A stretch of 64,000 bases of DNA from NCBI RefSeq assembly GCF_039525805.1, contig NZ_BAAAHZ010000013.1. The stretch is one strand, 5' to 3'. Every line of letters starts with the position of its first letter. The first letter of the stretch is position 1. The notes beneath the pieces were generated by a model. It searched no databases and was not told where the DNA came from. It saw nothing but the letters and a program-made list of their open reading frames with translations. The stretch comes from Dietzia natronolimnaea (GTDB lineage: Bacteria > Actinomycetota > Actinomycetes > Mycobacteriales > Mycobacteriaceae). Positions 39,719-48,931 of this stretch are shown here, piece by piece. Position numbers and translations under genes: made by a program.

Positions 39719-40833
39719 TGACGGGGCCGTACGGGCACGGGGACGAGGAGCCGTTCACGCCGGGGGCCGGTGACGGGGCGGAGGCCGAGTTGTCCGCGGC
39801 GTCGACCCCGTTCGACTCCGATGTCGAGGGCGCCCTGCGCCCGCGGAACCTGGGTGAGTTCATCGGGCAGGAGACTGTCCGCGAGCAGCTCGAGCTGGTG
39901 CTCACCGCGGCGACCCGTCGTGGTGTGGTCCCGGACCACCTGCTGTTCTCCGGGCCTCCGGGCCTGGGGAAGACCAGCCTCGCCATGATCGTGGCGGCCG
40001 AGCTCGGCGGGTCGCTCCGCATCACCTCCGGGCCCGCTCTCGAGCGGCCGGGGGATCTCGCCGCCATGCTCTCCAACCTCATCGAGGGTGACGTCCTGTT
40101 CATCGACGAGATCCACCGCATCGCGCGCCCGGCGGAGGAGATGCTGTACCTCGCGATGGAGGACTTCCGGATCGACATCATGGTGGGCAAGGGTCCGGGG
40201 GCCACCTCGATTCCCCTCGAGATCGCCCCGTTCACCCTGGTCGGGGCCACCACGCGGTCCGGAGCGCTCACCGGGCCGTTGCGGGATCGGTTCGGGTTCA
40301 CCGCGCACATGGACTTCTACTCGGACGCGGACCTGGCGAGAATCGTGTCCCGGGCGGCCGAGATCCTCGAGATCCCCGTGGAGCCGGAGGCGGCGACGGA
40401 GATCGCCGGGCGGTCCCGCGGGACGCCCCGGATAGCCAACCGCCTGCTCCGTCGCGTGCGGGACTACGCGGAGGTCCGGGCGGACGGGCGGGTCACGGTC
40501 CCCGTCGCGCGCGCGGCACTCCGCGTCTACGAGGTCGACGAGTTGGGCCTGGACCGGCTCGACCGTGCGGTCCTGCGGGCGCTGCTGGTCCAGCACGAGG
40601 GCGGGCCCGTCGGTCTGAGCACGCTCGCGGTGGCCGTGGGGGAGGAGTCGAGCACCCTGGAGGAGGTCTGCGAACCGTTCCTCGTCCGTGCGGGGTTGCT
40701 CGCGCGCACCCCCCGGGGACGCGTGGCCACCGCGGCGGCATGGGAGCACCTGGGGCTGCGCCGCGCGAATCGCGACCCGGAGGAACCGATGCTCCCGGTC
40801 GAGACCGAGACGGGACCCGGCCCGCGCGGGTGA
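39718..40833 (+). CDS. ruvB: Holliday junction branch migration ATPase RuvB
   Basis: This 371-residue AAA+ motor has Walker A GPPGLGKTS, Walker B LFIDEIHR, sensor 1 LVGATTRSGAL, arginine finger region GPLRDRFG and the winged-helix C terminus. The first 30 or so residues are an acidic extension before RPRNLGEFIGQ. It drives branch migration with RuvA. Part of the LexA-controlled operon; yajC starts 96 bases later. Confidence 0.96.
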   Translation: MTGPYGHGDEEPFTPGAGDGAEAELSAASTPFDSDVEGALRPRNLGEFIGQETVREQLELVLTAATRRGVVPDHLLFSGPPGLGKTSLAMIVAAELGGSLRITSGPALERPGDLAAMLSNLIEGDVLFIDEIHRIARPAEEMLYLAMEDFRIDIMVGKGPGATSIPLEIAPFTLVGATTRSGALTGPLRDRFGFTAHMDFYSDADLARIVSRAAEILEIPVEPEAATEIAGRSRGTPRIANRLLRRVRDYAEVRADGRVTVPVARAALRVYEVDELGLDRLDRAVLRALLVQHEGGPVGLSTLAVAVGEESSTLEEVCEPFLVRAGLLARTPRGRVATAAAWEHLGLRRANRDPEEPMLPVETETGPGPRG

Positions 40834-40929
40834 CCACGGAGGTGGCATCCTCGAACGGGACCGGTCCGCCGCCCGGACCCGACACCTTCGGACCCCGACT
40901 CGACGGGTCCCGCACCGAGAGGACGCCGC

Positions 40930-41235
40930 ATGGGACTGGAACTACTGCTGCCCGTCATGATCCTGGCGCTCATCGCGCTGATGTTCTTCCAGAGTTCCAA
41001 GCAGCGGAAGGCGATGAAGGACCTGCAGGAGATGCAGGCCTCCCTCGCGGTCGGCGATCAGGTGCTCACCACCTCGGGTCTGCACGCGACCGTGGTGTCG
41101 GTGGCCGAGGAGAGCCTGGTCCTGGAGATCGCCCCCGGCGTCCGGACGCAGTGGGACCGCAGGGTGATCCGCGAGAAGCTCGACCCCGGTACCTCCCCCG
41201 GGTCGGCCGCGGGGACGGACGGCGCTGGTTCCTGA
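40930..41235 (+). CDS. yajC: preprotein translocase accessory subunit YajC
   Basis: This 101-residue protein has one N-terminal membrane helix (residues 4-20) and the family segment QSSKQRKAMKDLQEMQASLAVGDQVLTTSGLHATV. YajC associates with SecDF. A short Gly/Ser tail ends the protein. It is followed by secD with a 75-base gap containing a probable promoter. Confidence 0.93.
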   Translation: MGLELLLPVMILALIALMFFQSSKQRKAMKDLQEMQASLAVGDQVLTTSGLHATVVSVAEESLVLEIAPGVRTQWDRRVIREKLDPGTSPGSAAGTDGAGS

Positions 41236-41259
41236 CGACCGCCTACCGGCGAGTAGTGT
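41229..41259 (+). promoter_or_regulatory. candidate secD promoter (TTCCTG-N19-TAGTGT)
   Basis: The -10 lies 51 bases before the secD GTG; the -35-like TTCCTG overlaps the end of yajC and equals the hexamer upstream of ruvC. Confidence 0.4.
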
Positions 41260-41310
41260 GATGGGGCCGTCCAGCCGGAGGCCTCTGCTGAAGACCGAGA
41301 GAGATCACCT

Positions 41311-43044
41311 GTGTCACCAGTCCGTTCTCGACGCGTAGATGCCCGCCCCAGGCCCTGGGCACTGCTGTCCGTCTTCTCCCTGGTGTTTTTCATCCTCTTC
41401 CTCGCCGCGTTCGCCGTGGCCGAGAGGGGCCTCACACCCAAGCTCGGTATCGACCTGCAGGGCGGCACGCGGGTCACCCTGATCCCCATCGGGCAGCCGG
41501 ACGAGCAGGACCTCCGCCTGGCCCAGGACATCATCCGCGATCGCGTCGACGGGCTCGGCGTGGCCGGGACCTCGGTGGTCATCGAGGGGAGCAACATCGT
41601 CCTCACGGTGCCCGGCGAGGACTCGAGCCAGGCCCGTGACCTCGGGACCACCTCGCAGCTGACGATCCGCCCCGTCCTCGAGGTCCAGCCGGTCGCCGAG
41701 GGGGACGTCGAACCCGTCGACGCCGCGGTCGGTGACCGAGAGGCGGTCGCCCGGGCGGTGGAGGAGGCCCTCGAGGTCCGGCAGGGCGATCCGCAGGAAC
41801 TCGCCCAACGCCTCCCGGAGTTCCGGTGCCCCGAGAGGGAGATCACCGCGGGCTTCGAGGACCAGGCGCAGGCGTTGATCGCGTGCGGCGAGGGAGCGAA
41901 GTACGTGCTCGGCCCGGTGCCGCTGCTCATCGGTGAGCCGGAGGACGGGGAGCGCCTCGACGGCCAACAGATCGTCAAGGACTCGGTGGGCTCCGGATTC
42001 AGCCAACAGGCCGGCCAGAACGAGGTCTCGTTCCGCTTCAACGCCGGCCCCGGCCAGCAGGGGAGCGCCACGTGGTCGCGACTGACCCAGGAGAACCTGC
42101 AGCGTCAGATCGCCATCCTCCTCGACGGTGAGGTCATCAGCGCCCCGGTGGTCCAGGGCGTGACACCGGTCGGATCGGCCACCTCGATCACCGGCAGTTT
42201 CACGATGGACGAGGCGGCCGCGCTCGCCGCGAACCTCCGGTTCGGTGCGCTGCCGATCTCCTTCGAGGACCCGAACGTCGACAACGTGCCCGCCTCGCTG
42301 GGTCTGGCCTCCCTCGAGGCCGGACTGCTCGCCGGCGCGATCGGTTTCCTGCTTGTGCTGCTGTACACGGTCGTGTACTACCGGCTGCTCGGCGTGATCG
42401 CGTTCCTCTCCCTCGCCATCTCCTTCCTGATCACCTACGTGATGCTCGTGTTCCTCGGGTACACGGTGGACTACAGCCTCGACCTGGCCGGTGTGGCGGG
42501 CCTGATCATCGGTATCGGTATGACCGCGGACTCCTACGTCGTCTTCTTCGAGAGGATCAAGGACGAACTCCGCGACGGACACCGGTTCAGATCCTCGGTA
42601 CCCAGGGCGTGGAAGAGCGCCAGTCGCACCATCATCACCGGCAACGTGGTGAGCCTGATCGGCGCCGTGGTGCTGTACCTCCTGGCCACCGGTGAGGTCC
42701 GCGGATTCGCCTTCACCCTGGCGCTGAGCACCGTCATGGACGTCCTCGTGGCCTTCACCGTGCTGTGGCCGCTCGTCTACCTGGCCTCCACGAAGCCGTT
42801 GTTCACCAAACCATGGGCCAACGGCCTCGGCCGGATGGAGGCCCTGCGGGTCGACTCCGCCGAGCGGCGCCGCCTCGAGCAGGACGCCGAGAAGGCCGGC
42901 GCCGATTCGGGTTCCGGTGGCACCCGGGGTGTGTCGGCGACCGTGCGCGGTCCGGACGGACCACCCTCGGACCCGGGACCGGCGACCCCGGGCGTGACGA
43001 TGATCCTGCCGCGCCGCGACGACTCCGAGGAGGAGGGCCGATGA
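41311..43044 (+). CDS. secD: protein translocase subunit SecD
   Basis: This 577-residue membrane protein has TM1 near residues 13-33 and the GIDLQGGTRVTL motif. A large extracytoplasmic P1 region follows, here with an insertion rich in Glu/Val, then FSGNFTMDEA-like GSFTMDEAAALAANLRFGALP, and the RND-type TM2-TM6 block with GIGMTADSYVVFFERIKDE. It uses the proton gradient to help release exported proteins. The C-terminal cytosolic tail of about 70 residues is Gly/Pro-rich. The stop overlaps secF (ATGA). Confidence 0.95.
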   Translation: MSPVRSRRVDARPRPWALLSVFSLVFFILFLAAFAVAERGLTPKLGIDLQGGTRVTLIPIGQPDEQDLRLAQDIIRDRVDGLGVAGTSVVIEGSNIVLTVPGEDSSQARDLGTTSQLTIRPVLEVQPVAEGDVEPVDAAVGDREAVARAVEEALEVRQGDPQELAQRLPEFRCPEREITAGFEDQAQALIACGEGAKYVLGPVPLLIGEPEDGERLDGQQIVKDSVGSGFSQQAGQNEVSFRFNAGPGQQGSATWSRLTQENLQRQIAILLDGEVISAPVVQGVTPVGSATSITGSFTMDEAAALAANLRFGALPISFEDPNVDNVPASLGLASLEAGLLAGAIGFLLVLLYTVVYYRLLGVIAFLSLAISFLITYVMLVFLGYTVDYSLDLAGVAGLIIGIGMTADSYVVFFERIKDELRDGHRFRSSVPRAWKSASRTIITGNVVSLIGAVVLYLLATGEVRGFAFTLALSTVMDVLVAFTVLWPLVYLASTKPLFTKPWANGLGRMEALRVDSAERRRLEQDAEKAGADSGSGGTRGVSATVRGPDGPPSDPGPATPGVTMILPRRDDSEEEGR

Positions 43045-44096
43045 GCGCCCCGGGAACGACCGACACCACCGACACCACCGGACCCGACCAGCCGGAGAGT
43101 CTGTTCAACCGCCTCTACACCGGCACCGGCGCCTTCCCCATCGTCCAGAAGCGCCGCCTGTACTTCCTCCTCACCGGCGTCATCGTCGCGATCTGCCTGG
43201 CGAGCATCATCTTCCGGGGGTTCACCTTCGGGATCGACTTCACCGGCGGCACCAAGTTGACGATGCCGGCGGGGGATGCGGACACCGGCCGGGTGGCCGT
43301 CGTCGTCGAGGAGACGATCGGTCAGGAACCCCAGACGGTCCAGGTCGTCGGCGCCGGGAACGCGCGCATCGTCGAGGTGGAGACCGGGTTCCTCACCAGT
43401 GACGAGATCTACGCGACCAAGCTCGCACTCCTCGAGGAGTTCCAGCCCGTCGCGGCGAGCGGCGAGGTCTCGATCGAGGCGATCGGCGATTCGGCACGCA
43501 GCGAGAGCTGGGGCGGGCAGGTCACCGAGAAGGCGATCATCGCCCTCGTGGTGTTCATCGTGATCGTGTTCGGGTACATGGCGCTGCGCTTCGAGTGGCG
43601 CATGTCGGTCGCCGGCGTGGTCGCGCTCTTCTTCGACGTCATCACCACGGCGGGGATCTATTCGCTCCTGGGATTCGAGGTCTCTCCCGCCACGGTCATC
43701 GGCCTGCTCACCATCCTCGGGTTCTCCCTCTACGACACGGTCATCGTGTTCGACAAGGTGGAGGAGAACACTCGCGGGGCCAAACACTCGTCGAGCAGCA
43801 CCTATGCGGAAGAGGCCAACCTGGCCGTCAACCAGACACTCATGCGATCGATCCACACCACCATCATCGGCATCCTGCCGCTGTTGGCCCTGCTCGTCGT
43901 CGCGGTCTGGATCCTCGGGGTGGGCACCCTGCTGGACCTGGCGATCGTCCAGGTGGTCGGGATCATCACTGGGACGTTCTCGTCGATCTTCCTCGCGACA
44001 CCGCTGCTGGTGCTCCTCAAGGAACACGACCCTGACACCAAGCGCCAGACCGCCAAGGTCCTGGCCCGCCGGGAGAAGGTCGGGGCCACCGCATGA
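43041..44096 (+). CDS. secF: protein translocase subunit SecF
   Basis: This 351-residue partner of SecD has GIDFTGGTKLTMP after TM1 and the SecF block FSLYDTVIVFDKVEEN followed by LAVNQTLMRSIHTT. Six membrane helices are visible. The N-terminal 20 residues are Thr/Asp repeats (TTDTTDTTGP). ATG 43041 overlaps the secD stop and its own stop overlaps apt, so secD-secF-apt form one translationally coupled unit. Confidence 0.95.
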   Translation: MSAPGTTDTTDTTGPDQPESLFNRLYTGTGAFPIVQKRRLYFLLTGVIVAICLASIIFRGFTFGIDFTGGTKLTMPAGDADTGRVAVVVEETIGQEPQTVQVVGAGNARIVEVETGFLTSDEIYATKLALLEEFQPVAASGEVSIEAIGDSARSESWGGQVTEKAIIALVVFIVIVFGYMALRFEWRMSVAGVVALFFDVITTAGIYSLLGFEVSPATVIGLLTILGFSLYDTVIVFDKVEENTRGAKHSSSSTYAEEANLAVNQTLMRSIHTTIIGILPLLALLVVAVWILGVGTLLDLAIVQVVGIITGTFSSIFLATPLLVLLKEHDPDTKRQTAKVLARREKVGATA

Positions 44097-44650
44097 CGGA
44101 CCCCACGGCCACAGAGGTGTCGCCGGCGATCATCGCCGCCGTCGAGAGACTGATGCGCAGGGTGGAGGACTTCCCGGCGGCCGGGGTGCAGTTCTGCGAC
44201 CTCACACCGGTTCTGGCCGACCCCGACGGTTTCGACGCGGTGGTGGCGGGGCTCGTCGCGGGTCACGAGATCGGCTCGGTGGACTACGTGGCTGGGCTGG
44301 ATGCCCGCGGCTTCCTGCTGGCCGGTGCGGTCGCGGTGCAGCTGCACACCGGGGTGCTGGCCATCCGCAAGGCGGGCAAGCTCCCGCCGCCCGTGCACTC
44401 ACGCTCGTACGAACTCGAGTACGGGGCGGCGACGTTGGAGCTCCCCGCCGACGGTCTCGACCTCCGCGGGAAGCGGGTGCTCGTGGTCGACGACGTCCTG
44501 GCCACGGGGGGCACCCTCGGGGCGGCCGTCGGTCTCCTCGATGACTGCGGCGCCGTGGTGGCGGGGCTGTCCGTGGTGCTCGAGGTCCCCGGCCTCGGGG
44601 GTAGGGATAGACTGGCCGGCACACCGCTGACCTGCCTCACGGTCGCGTGA
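44093..44650 (+). CDS. apt: adenine phosphoribosyltransferase
   Basis: This 185-residue type I phosphoribosyltransferase salvages adenine with PRPP to AMP. The PRPP-binding motif is VLVVDDVLATGGT near residue 130, and VAGLDARGFLLAGAVA is the pyrophosphate loop region. FPAAGVQFCDLTPVLADP is the usual N-terminal block. Its placement between secF and rel is conserved in actinobacteria. The relA -10 candidate lies inside its last codons. Confidence 0.94.
   Translation: MTDPTATEVSPAIIAAVERLMRRVEDFPAAGVQFCDLTPVLADPDGFDAVVAGLVAGHEIGSVDYVAGLDARGFLLAGAVAVQLHTGVLAIRKAGKLPPPVHSRSYELEYGAATLELPADGLDLRGKRVLVVDDVLATGGTLGAAVGLLDDCGAVVAGLSVVLEVPGLGGRDRLAGTPLTCLTVA
44608..44613 (+). promoter_or_regulatory. 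candidate -10 element (TAGACT) for rel inside apt
   Basis: A good hexamer lies 82 bases before the rel ATG, within the apt coding sequence. It may let rel be transcribed apart from secDF-apt. Confidence 0.4.
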
Positions 44651-44695
44651 CCACCGCCCGTCGTTGACGGATCGGACCCGGAGGGAGGAGCCGGC

Positions 44696-47059
44696 ATGAC
44701 CAATCGGCAGGATCCCGCCGCGAATGTCGGCGCCGGCCCGCAGCCCGTGCCCGCGGAGCAGCCCCAACCCAACACGCAGCCCCTGCCCGTGATCCCGGGT
44801 GCGCGGCCCTCCGCCGGCAGGCGCGTCCGGGCCAGGTGGGCGCGACGCCTCACCTCCGGGTTGACGGTGACGTCCACGCCCGCCGTTCTCGAGCCCCTCG
44901 TCCGTGTACACCGGATCCACCACGCCAAGGCCGACGTGGCGCTGCTGGCACGCGCCTATGCACTCGCCGAACGCCAACACGAGGGTGTGTTCCGCAAGTC
45001 GGGCGACCCCTACATCACCCATCCGCTGGCGGTCGCGACCATCTGCGCCGAGATGGGCATGGACACCACCACCCTCGTGGCGGCGCTGCTGCACGACACC
45101 GTGGAGGACACCGACTACTCCCTCGAGTCCCTCGCCTCGGATTTCGGGGACGAGGTCGCCCATCTGGTCAACGGGGTCACCAAGCTGGACAAGGTCGACT
45201 TCGGCGAGGCGGCCGAGGCGGAGACGATCCGCAAGATGATCATCGCGATGGCGCATGACCCGCGGGTCCTGGTGATCAAGGTCGCCGACCGCCTGCACAA
45301 CATGCGGACGATGCGCTTCCTCCCTCCGGAGAAGCAGGTCAAGAAGGCTCGCGAGACGCTCGAGGTGATCGCGCCGTTGGCCCACCGCCTCGGCATGGCC
45401 ACCGTGAAGTGGGAGCTCGAGGACCTCGCCTTCGCGATCCTGGAACCCAAGAAGTACCAGGAGATCGTGCGACTGGTCGCCGACCGCGCGCCCAGTCGGG
45501 ACGTGTACCTGGGCACGGTGATCAACCGGGTCAGGGCCGAGCTGGAGAACGCCCACATCCAGGCCCGGGTCGAGGGCCGCCCCAAGCACTACTGGTCGAT
45601 CTACCAGAAGATGATCGTCCGGGGACGCGAGTTCGACGAGATCCACGACCTGGTGGGCATCCGCGTGCTGTGCGAGGACGTGCGGGACTGTTACGCCGCG
45701 ATCGGCGTGGTGCACTCCACGTGGAAGCCCATGCCGGGGAGGTTCAAGGACTACATCGCGCAGCCGAGGTTCGGCGTCTACCGCTCGCTCCACACCACCG
45801 TGATCGGGCCCGACGGCAAGCCGTTGGAGATCCAGATCCGGACCCACGAGATGCACCGCAACGCCGAGTACGGGATCGCGGCGCACTGGCGGTACAAGGA
45901 GACCCGCGGCAAGCACCACGGCGACCCCGCCGAGGTGGACGAGATGGCGTGGATGCGCCAACTGCTGAGCTGGCAGCGTGAAGCCGCCGACCCGGGCGAG
46001 TTCCTCGACTCCCTGCGGTTCGAGATGACCAGCAAGGAGATCTTCGTCTTCACGCCGAAGGGCGACGTGATCAACCTGCCCGTCGGCGCGACCCCCGTGG
46101 ACTTCGCCTACGCCGTCCACACGGAGGTCGGCCACCGGTGCATCGGCGCGCGCGTCAACGGCAAGCTCGTGGCGCTCGAGAAGCCGCTGGAGAACGGCGA
46201 GGTCGTCGAGGTCTTCACCTCCAAGGACCCCAACGCGGGCCCCAGCCTGGACTGGCAGAAGTTCGTCGTGTCCGGCAGGGCCAAGAGTTCGATCCGCCAG
46301 TGGTTCGCCAAGGAGCGGCGCGAGGAGGCTCTCGAACGCGGAAAGGACCTCATCACCCGGGAGGTACGGCGCGGGGGGGTACCCGTCCACCGGGTCTTCT
46401 CCAACGAGTCACTCGCCGCTGTCGCACGGGAGCTGGGGTTCGCCGACGTCACCGCGCTCTACACGGCGATCGGGGAGAACCACGTCTCCGCCAAGCAGAT
46501 CGTGGGTCGGCTCGTCGCCGCCCACGGGGGGGTCGACGAGGTCACCGAGGAGCTGGCGGACCGCTCGCGGGACAAGAACATCACCTCGAACCGGCCCGCG
46601 CCGGCGGGTCCAGGGATCCTCGTGGGCGGGGTCAAGGACGTGCACGCCAAACTCGCCCGCTGCTGCATGCCGGTGCCCGGCGACGAGGTCCTCGGGTTCA
46701 TCACCCGCGGCGGCACGGTGAGCGTCCACCGCACCGACTGCACCAACGCCTCCGACCTGCACCGCGAGCCCGAGCGCCTAGTCAAGGTCGAATGGGCACC
46801 CCAGCCGGGTGCGGTGTTCCTGGTGGCGATCCAGGTGGAGGCGCTCGACAGACACCGGCTCCTGTCGGACGTGACCAAGGTGCTGGCGGACGAGAAGGTC
46901 AACATCCTGTCCGCGTCCGTCCAGACGGCGGGGGACGATCGGGTGGCGATCTCGCGGTTCACCTTCGAGATGGCCGACCCCAAACACCTCGGACACGTCC
47001 TGCAGACGGTCCGAGGTGTCGAGGGGGTCTTCGACGTCAACCGGATGACGTCGAACTGA
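44696..47059 (+). CDS. relA: bifunctional (p)ppGpp synthetase/hydrolase Rel
   Basis: This 787-residue stringent-response enzyme has, in order, an HD hydrolase domain (ALLHDTVEDTDYSLE), the synthetase domain (REFDEIHDLVGIRVLC, GRFKDYIAQPRFGVYRSLHTT), a TGS domain (IFVFTPKGDVINLPVGATPVDF), a zinc-finger/helical region with ARCCMPVPGDEV, and a C-terminal ACT domain. The HD residues are intact, so hydrolysis is expected as well as synthesis. A disordered 60-residue N terminus is rich in Pro and Ala. ATG 44696 follows GGAGGAG. Orthologue of Rv2583c. Confidence 0.96.
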   Translation: MTNRQDPAANVGAGPQPVPAEQPQPNTQPLPVIPGARPSAGRRVRARWARRLTSGLTVTSTPAVLEPLVRVHRIHHAKADVALLARAYALAERQHEGVFRKSGDPYITHPLAVATICAEMGMDTTTLVAALLHDTVEDTDYSLESLASDFGDEVAHLVNGVTKLDKVDFGEAAEAETIRKMIIAMAHDPRVLVIKVADRLHNMRTMRFLPPEKQVKKARETLEVIAPLAHRLGMATVKWELEDLAFAILEPKKYQEIVRLVADRAPSRDVYLGTVINRVRAELENAHIQARVEGRPKHYWSIYQKMIVRGREFDEIHDLVGIRVLCEDVRDCYAAIGVVHSTWKPMPGRFKDYIAQPRFGVYRSLHTTVIGPDGKPLEIQIRTHEMHRNAEYGIAAHWRYKETRGKHHGDPAEVDEMAWMRQLLSWQREAADPGEFLDSLRFEMTSKEIFVFTPKGDVINLPVGATPVDFAYAVHTEVGHRCIGARVNGKLVALEKPLENGEVVEVFTSKDPNAGPSLDWQKFVVSGRAKSSIRQWFAKERREEALERGKDLITREVRRGGVPVHRVFSNESLAAVARELGFADVTALYTAIGENHVSAKQIVGRLVAAHGGVDEVTEELADRSRDKNITSNRPAPAGPGILVGGVKDVHAKLARCCMPVPGDEVLGFITRGGTVSVHRTDCTNASDLHREPERLVKVEWAPQPGAVFLVAIQVEALDRHRLLSDVTKVLADEKVNILSASVQTAGDDRVAISRFTFEMADPKHLGHVLQTVRGVEGVFDVNRMTSN

Positions 47060-47083
47060 GCCGGATGACCCGGCCCCCGGGCC

Positions 47084-48013
47084 TCACCTCTCGGGGAGCC
47101 CCGACTGGGCGTCGACGACCACGGTCTCGATAGTGACGGGGCGCCGCGGGACCTGGTTGTCCCGGTCGGTCGGGTCATCGCTCTTCACACCGGTCTCGGC
47201 GATGTCGTCGAGGACCTCGAGGCCCGAGTCCCCGACCGTTCCCATGACGGTGTACTCCGGCGGGAGTGCGGAGTCCTCGTACACCAGGAAGAACTGGCTC
47301 CCGGCGCTGTCGGGGGCCTGCGACTTGGCCATGGCGACGGTGCCACGGGGGTAGATGGCGGCGCCCGAACCGTCGTCGGCGAGCTCGAGGGTATCCGCGG
47401 CGGGCGGCTCGTCGACCACGGAGTAGCCGGGACCGGACAGGCCGGTCCCCGTGGGGTCACCGCACTGGAGGACCGACAGACCGGGCTCCTCCTCCGAGAC
47501 GGTCAGGCGGTGACACTCGGTGTCGTCGAAGTACCGCTGCTCGGCCAGGTGGACGAAGCTGGCGACATTGCAGGGGGCGCCGGACCGATCGAGCGTGATC
47601 GGGATCTCACCGCGGTCGGTGGTGATGGTGATCTCCGCCAGGCCCTGCCTGGCCTGGTCGCCCGACGGCGGCTCGGCGTCACGCTTGGTGTCGTTGACGG
47701 TCTCGACCTGCGCGTTGAACTCCTCGACCTCCGCCACCACCTCGGCGCCCTGATCCTCGAACTCCGCGGGGTCGAGCGGCTCGGGGGTCTCGGTGTCGGT
47801 GGGGTACTCGCAGGTCAGCCAGTTGGCGGCGTACTCCTCCGCGCGCTTGCGGTCGTAGTTGATCCATGCGACCACCCCGACGATCCCCAGCAGGACCGCG
47901 ACGACGACCGACGCCGCGACGATCTTGAGTTGCTTCTCACGGCGGGCCTGCGCCTCCATCTGCTCGCGCAGGCGTTGACGCGCCTCTGCTCGGCGTTCCT
48001 GGTTGGTGGACAC
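47084..48013 (-). CDS. membrane-anchored cyclophilin-type peptidyl-prolyl isomerase
   Basis: This 309-residue protein starts at GTG (VSTNQERRAEARQRLREQM) with a charged cytosolic coiled segment, one membrane helix at residues 30-50 (IVAASVVVAVLLGIVGVVAW), an acidic linker and a cyclophilin domain from about residue 125 (ITLDRSGAPCNVASFVHLA, GSQFFLVYEDS, MGTVGDSGLEVL). Usual R-x-H of the FHR active site reads TECHRLT, so activity is likely but not certain. It should assist folding outside the membrane. Convergent to rel; orthologue of Rv2582 (ppiB). Confidence 0.9.
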   Translation of the reverse strand: MSTNQERRAEARQRLREQMEAQARREKQLKIVAASVVVAVLLGIVGVVAWINYDRKRAEEYAANWLTCEYPTDTETPEPLDPAEFEDQGAEVVAEVEEFNAQVETVNDTKRDAEPPSGDQARQGLAEITITTDRGEIPITLDRSGAPCNVASFVHLAEQRYFDDTECHRLTVSEEEPGLSVLQCGDPTGTGLSGPGYSVVDEPPAADTLELADDGSGAAIYPRGTVAMAKSQAPDSAGSQFFLVYEDSALPPEYTVMGTVGDSGLEVLDDIAETGVKSDDPTDRDNQVPRRPVTIETVVVDAQSGLPER

Positions 48014-48035
48014 TGACCCTCCTGGGTACCTGGAC

Positions 48036-48041
48036 TAGGCT
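48036..48041 (+). promoter_or_regulatory. possible -10 element (TAGGCT) in the ppi/hydrolase intergenic region
   Basis: The 204-base gap between the divergent cyclophilin and metallo-beta-lactamase genes contains this hexamer, which would give a leader of about 170 bases. I see nothing else there apart from the ribosome sites. Confidence 0.25.
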
Positions 48042-48217
48042 GGAACAGTCGGCTGACGCCGCGGTGGGGACTCACAGAGCAGACCACAGCGCTCCAGCCC
48101 AGGGGTCTTGTCTACCAGGTCGGGCCGAGACGGCTGAACACCACTCCGGTGTACCGCCCAGTCGGACCGGCAGTTCGCGACGGACGTCGTGGGCGATCGA
48201 GAAAAGGAGTACGGGAC

Positions 48218-48883
48218 GTGCAGATCATCGGGTTCCCAGCCGGGATGTTCCAGACCAACTGCTACATCGTGTCCGACGCCGCGGGGGACTGCGTGATCGT
48301 CGACCCGGGCCAGGACGCCGAGGACCAGGTGCGCAGGCAGGTCTCCGAGGCGGGCTTGAAGCCCCGGGCGGTACTGCTGACCCACGGCCACCTGGACCAC
48401 ATCTGGAACGCCCAGCAGGTCGCGGACCACTACGGCGTGCCGGCGTACATCCACCCGGAGGACCGTGTCATGCTCTCGGATCCGGGTCAGGGGCTGTCGC
48501 TCGACCTGTCCGCGATGCTCAAGGACATCGCCTTCACGGAGCCGGCGGAGGTCATCGAGGTCTTCGACGGTGACACGCTGCGCTTCGGGGCGATGACCTT
48601 CGACGTGGACCACGTGCCCGGACACAGCCCGGGGTCGGTGTCCTTCCGGATCGTCGTCGACACCGAGGAGGGCCGGCGAACGGTCGTGCTCGGGGGCGAT
48701 GTGCTGTTCCAGGACGGGGTCGGCCGTACCGACCTGCCCGCGGGCGACACCGATGTGCTCATGCAGTCGATCGCCAAGAAGTTCCTCACGCTGGACGACG
48801 ACGCGGTGGTGCTCCCCGGGCACGGACCCTCGACCACCGTCGGCCGGGAACGGCGGTCCAACCCGTTCCTGCGTGACCTCTAG
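48218..48883 (+). CDS. metallo-beta-lactamase-fold hydrolase, glyoxalase II-like
   Basis: This 221-residue enzyme carries the metal-binding motif THGHLDHIWN (H-x-H-x-D-H) near residue 55, a second His in VPGHSPGSVSF, an Asp in GGDVLFQDGVG and the last His in LPGHGPSTTVGRER. This matches the Rv2581c glyoxalase II-like proteins, which hydrolyse thiol esters. GTG 48218 has AAAAGGAG 8 bases upstream. hisS follows 48 bases later, as in mycobacteria. Confidence 0.88.
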   Translation: MQIIGFPAGMFQTNCYIVSDAAGDCVIVDPGQDAEDQVRRQVSEAGLKPRAVLLTHGHLDHIWNAQQVADHYGVPAYIHPEDRVMLSDPGQGLSLDLSAMLKDIAFTEPAEVIEVFDGDTLRFGAMTFDVDHVPGHSPGSVSFRIVVDTEEGRRTVVLGGDVLFQDGVGRTDLPAGDTDVLMQSIAKKFLTLDDDAVVLPGHGPSTTVGRERRSNPFLRDL

Positions 48884-48931
48884 AACCCCCTCCCCGAACC
48901 ACCCACCGAGAGACGCAAGGACCCACCACAC

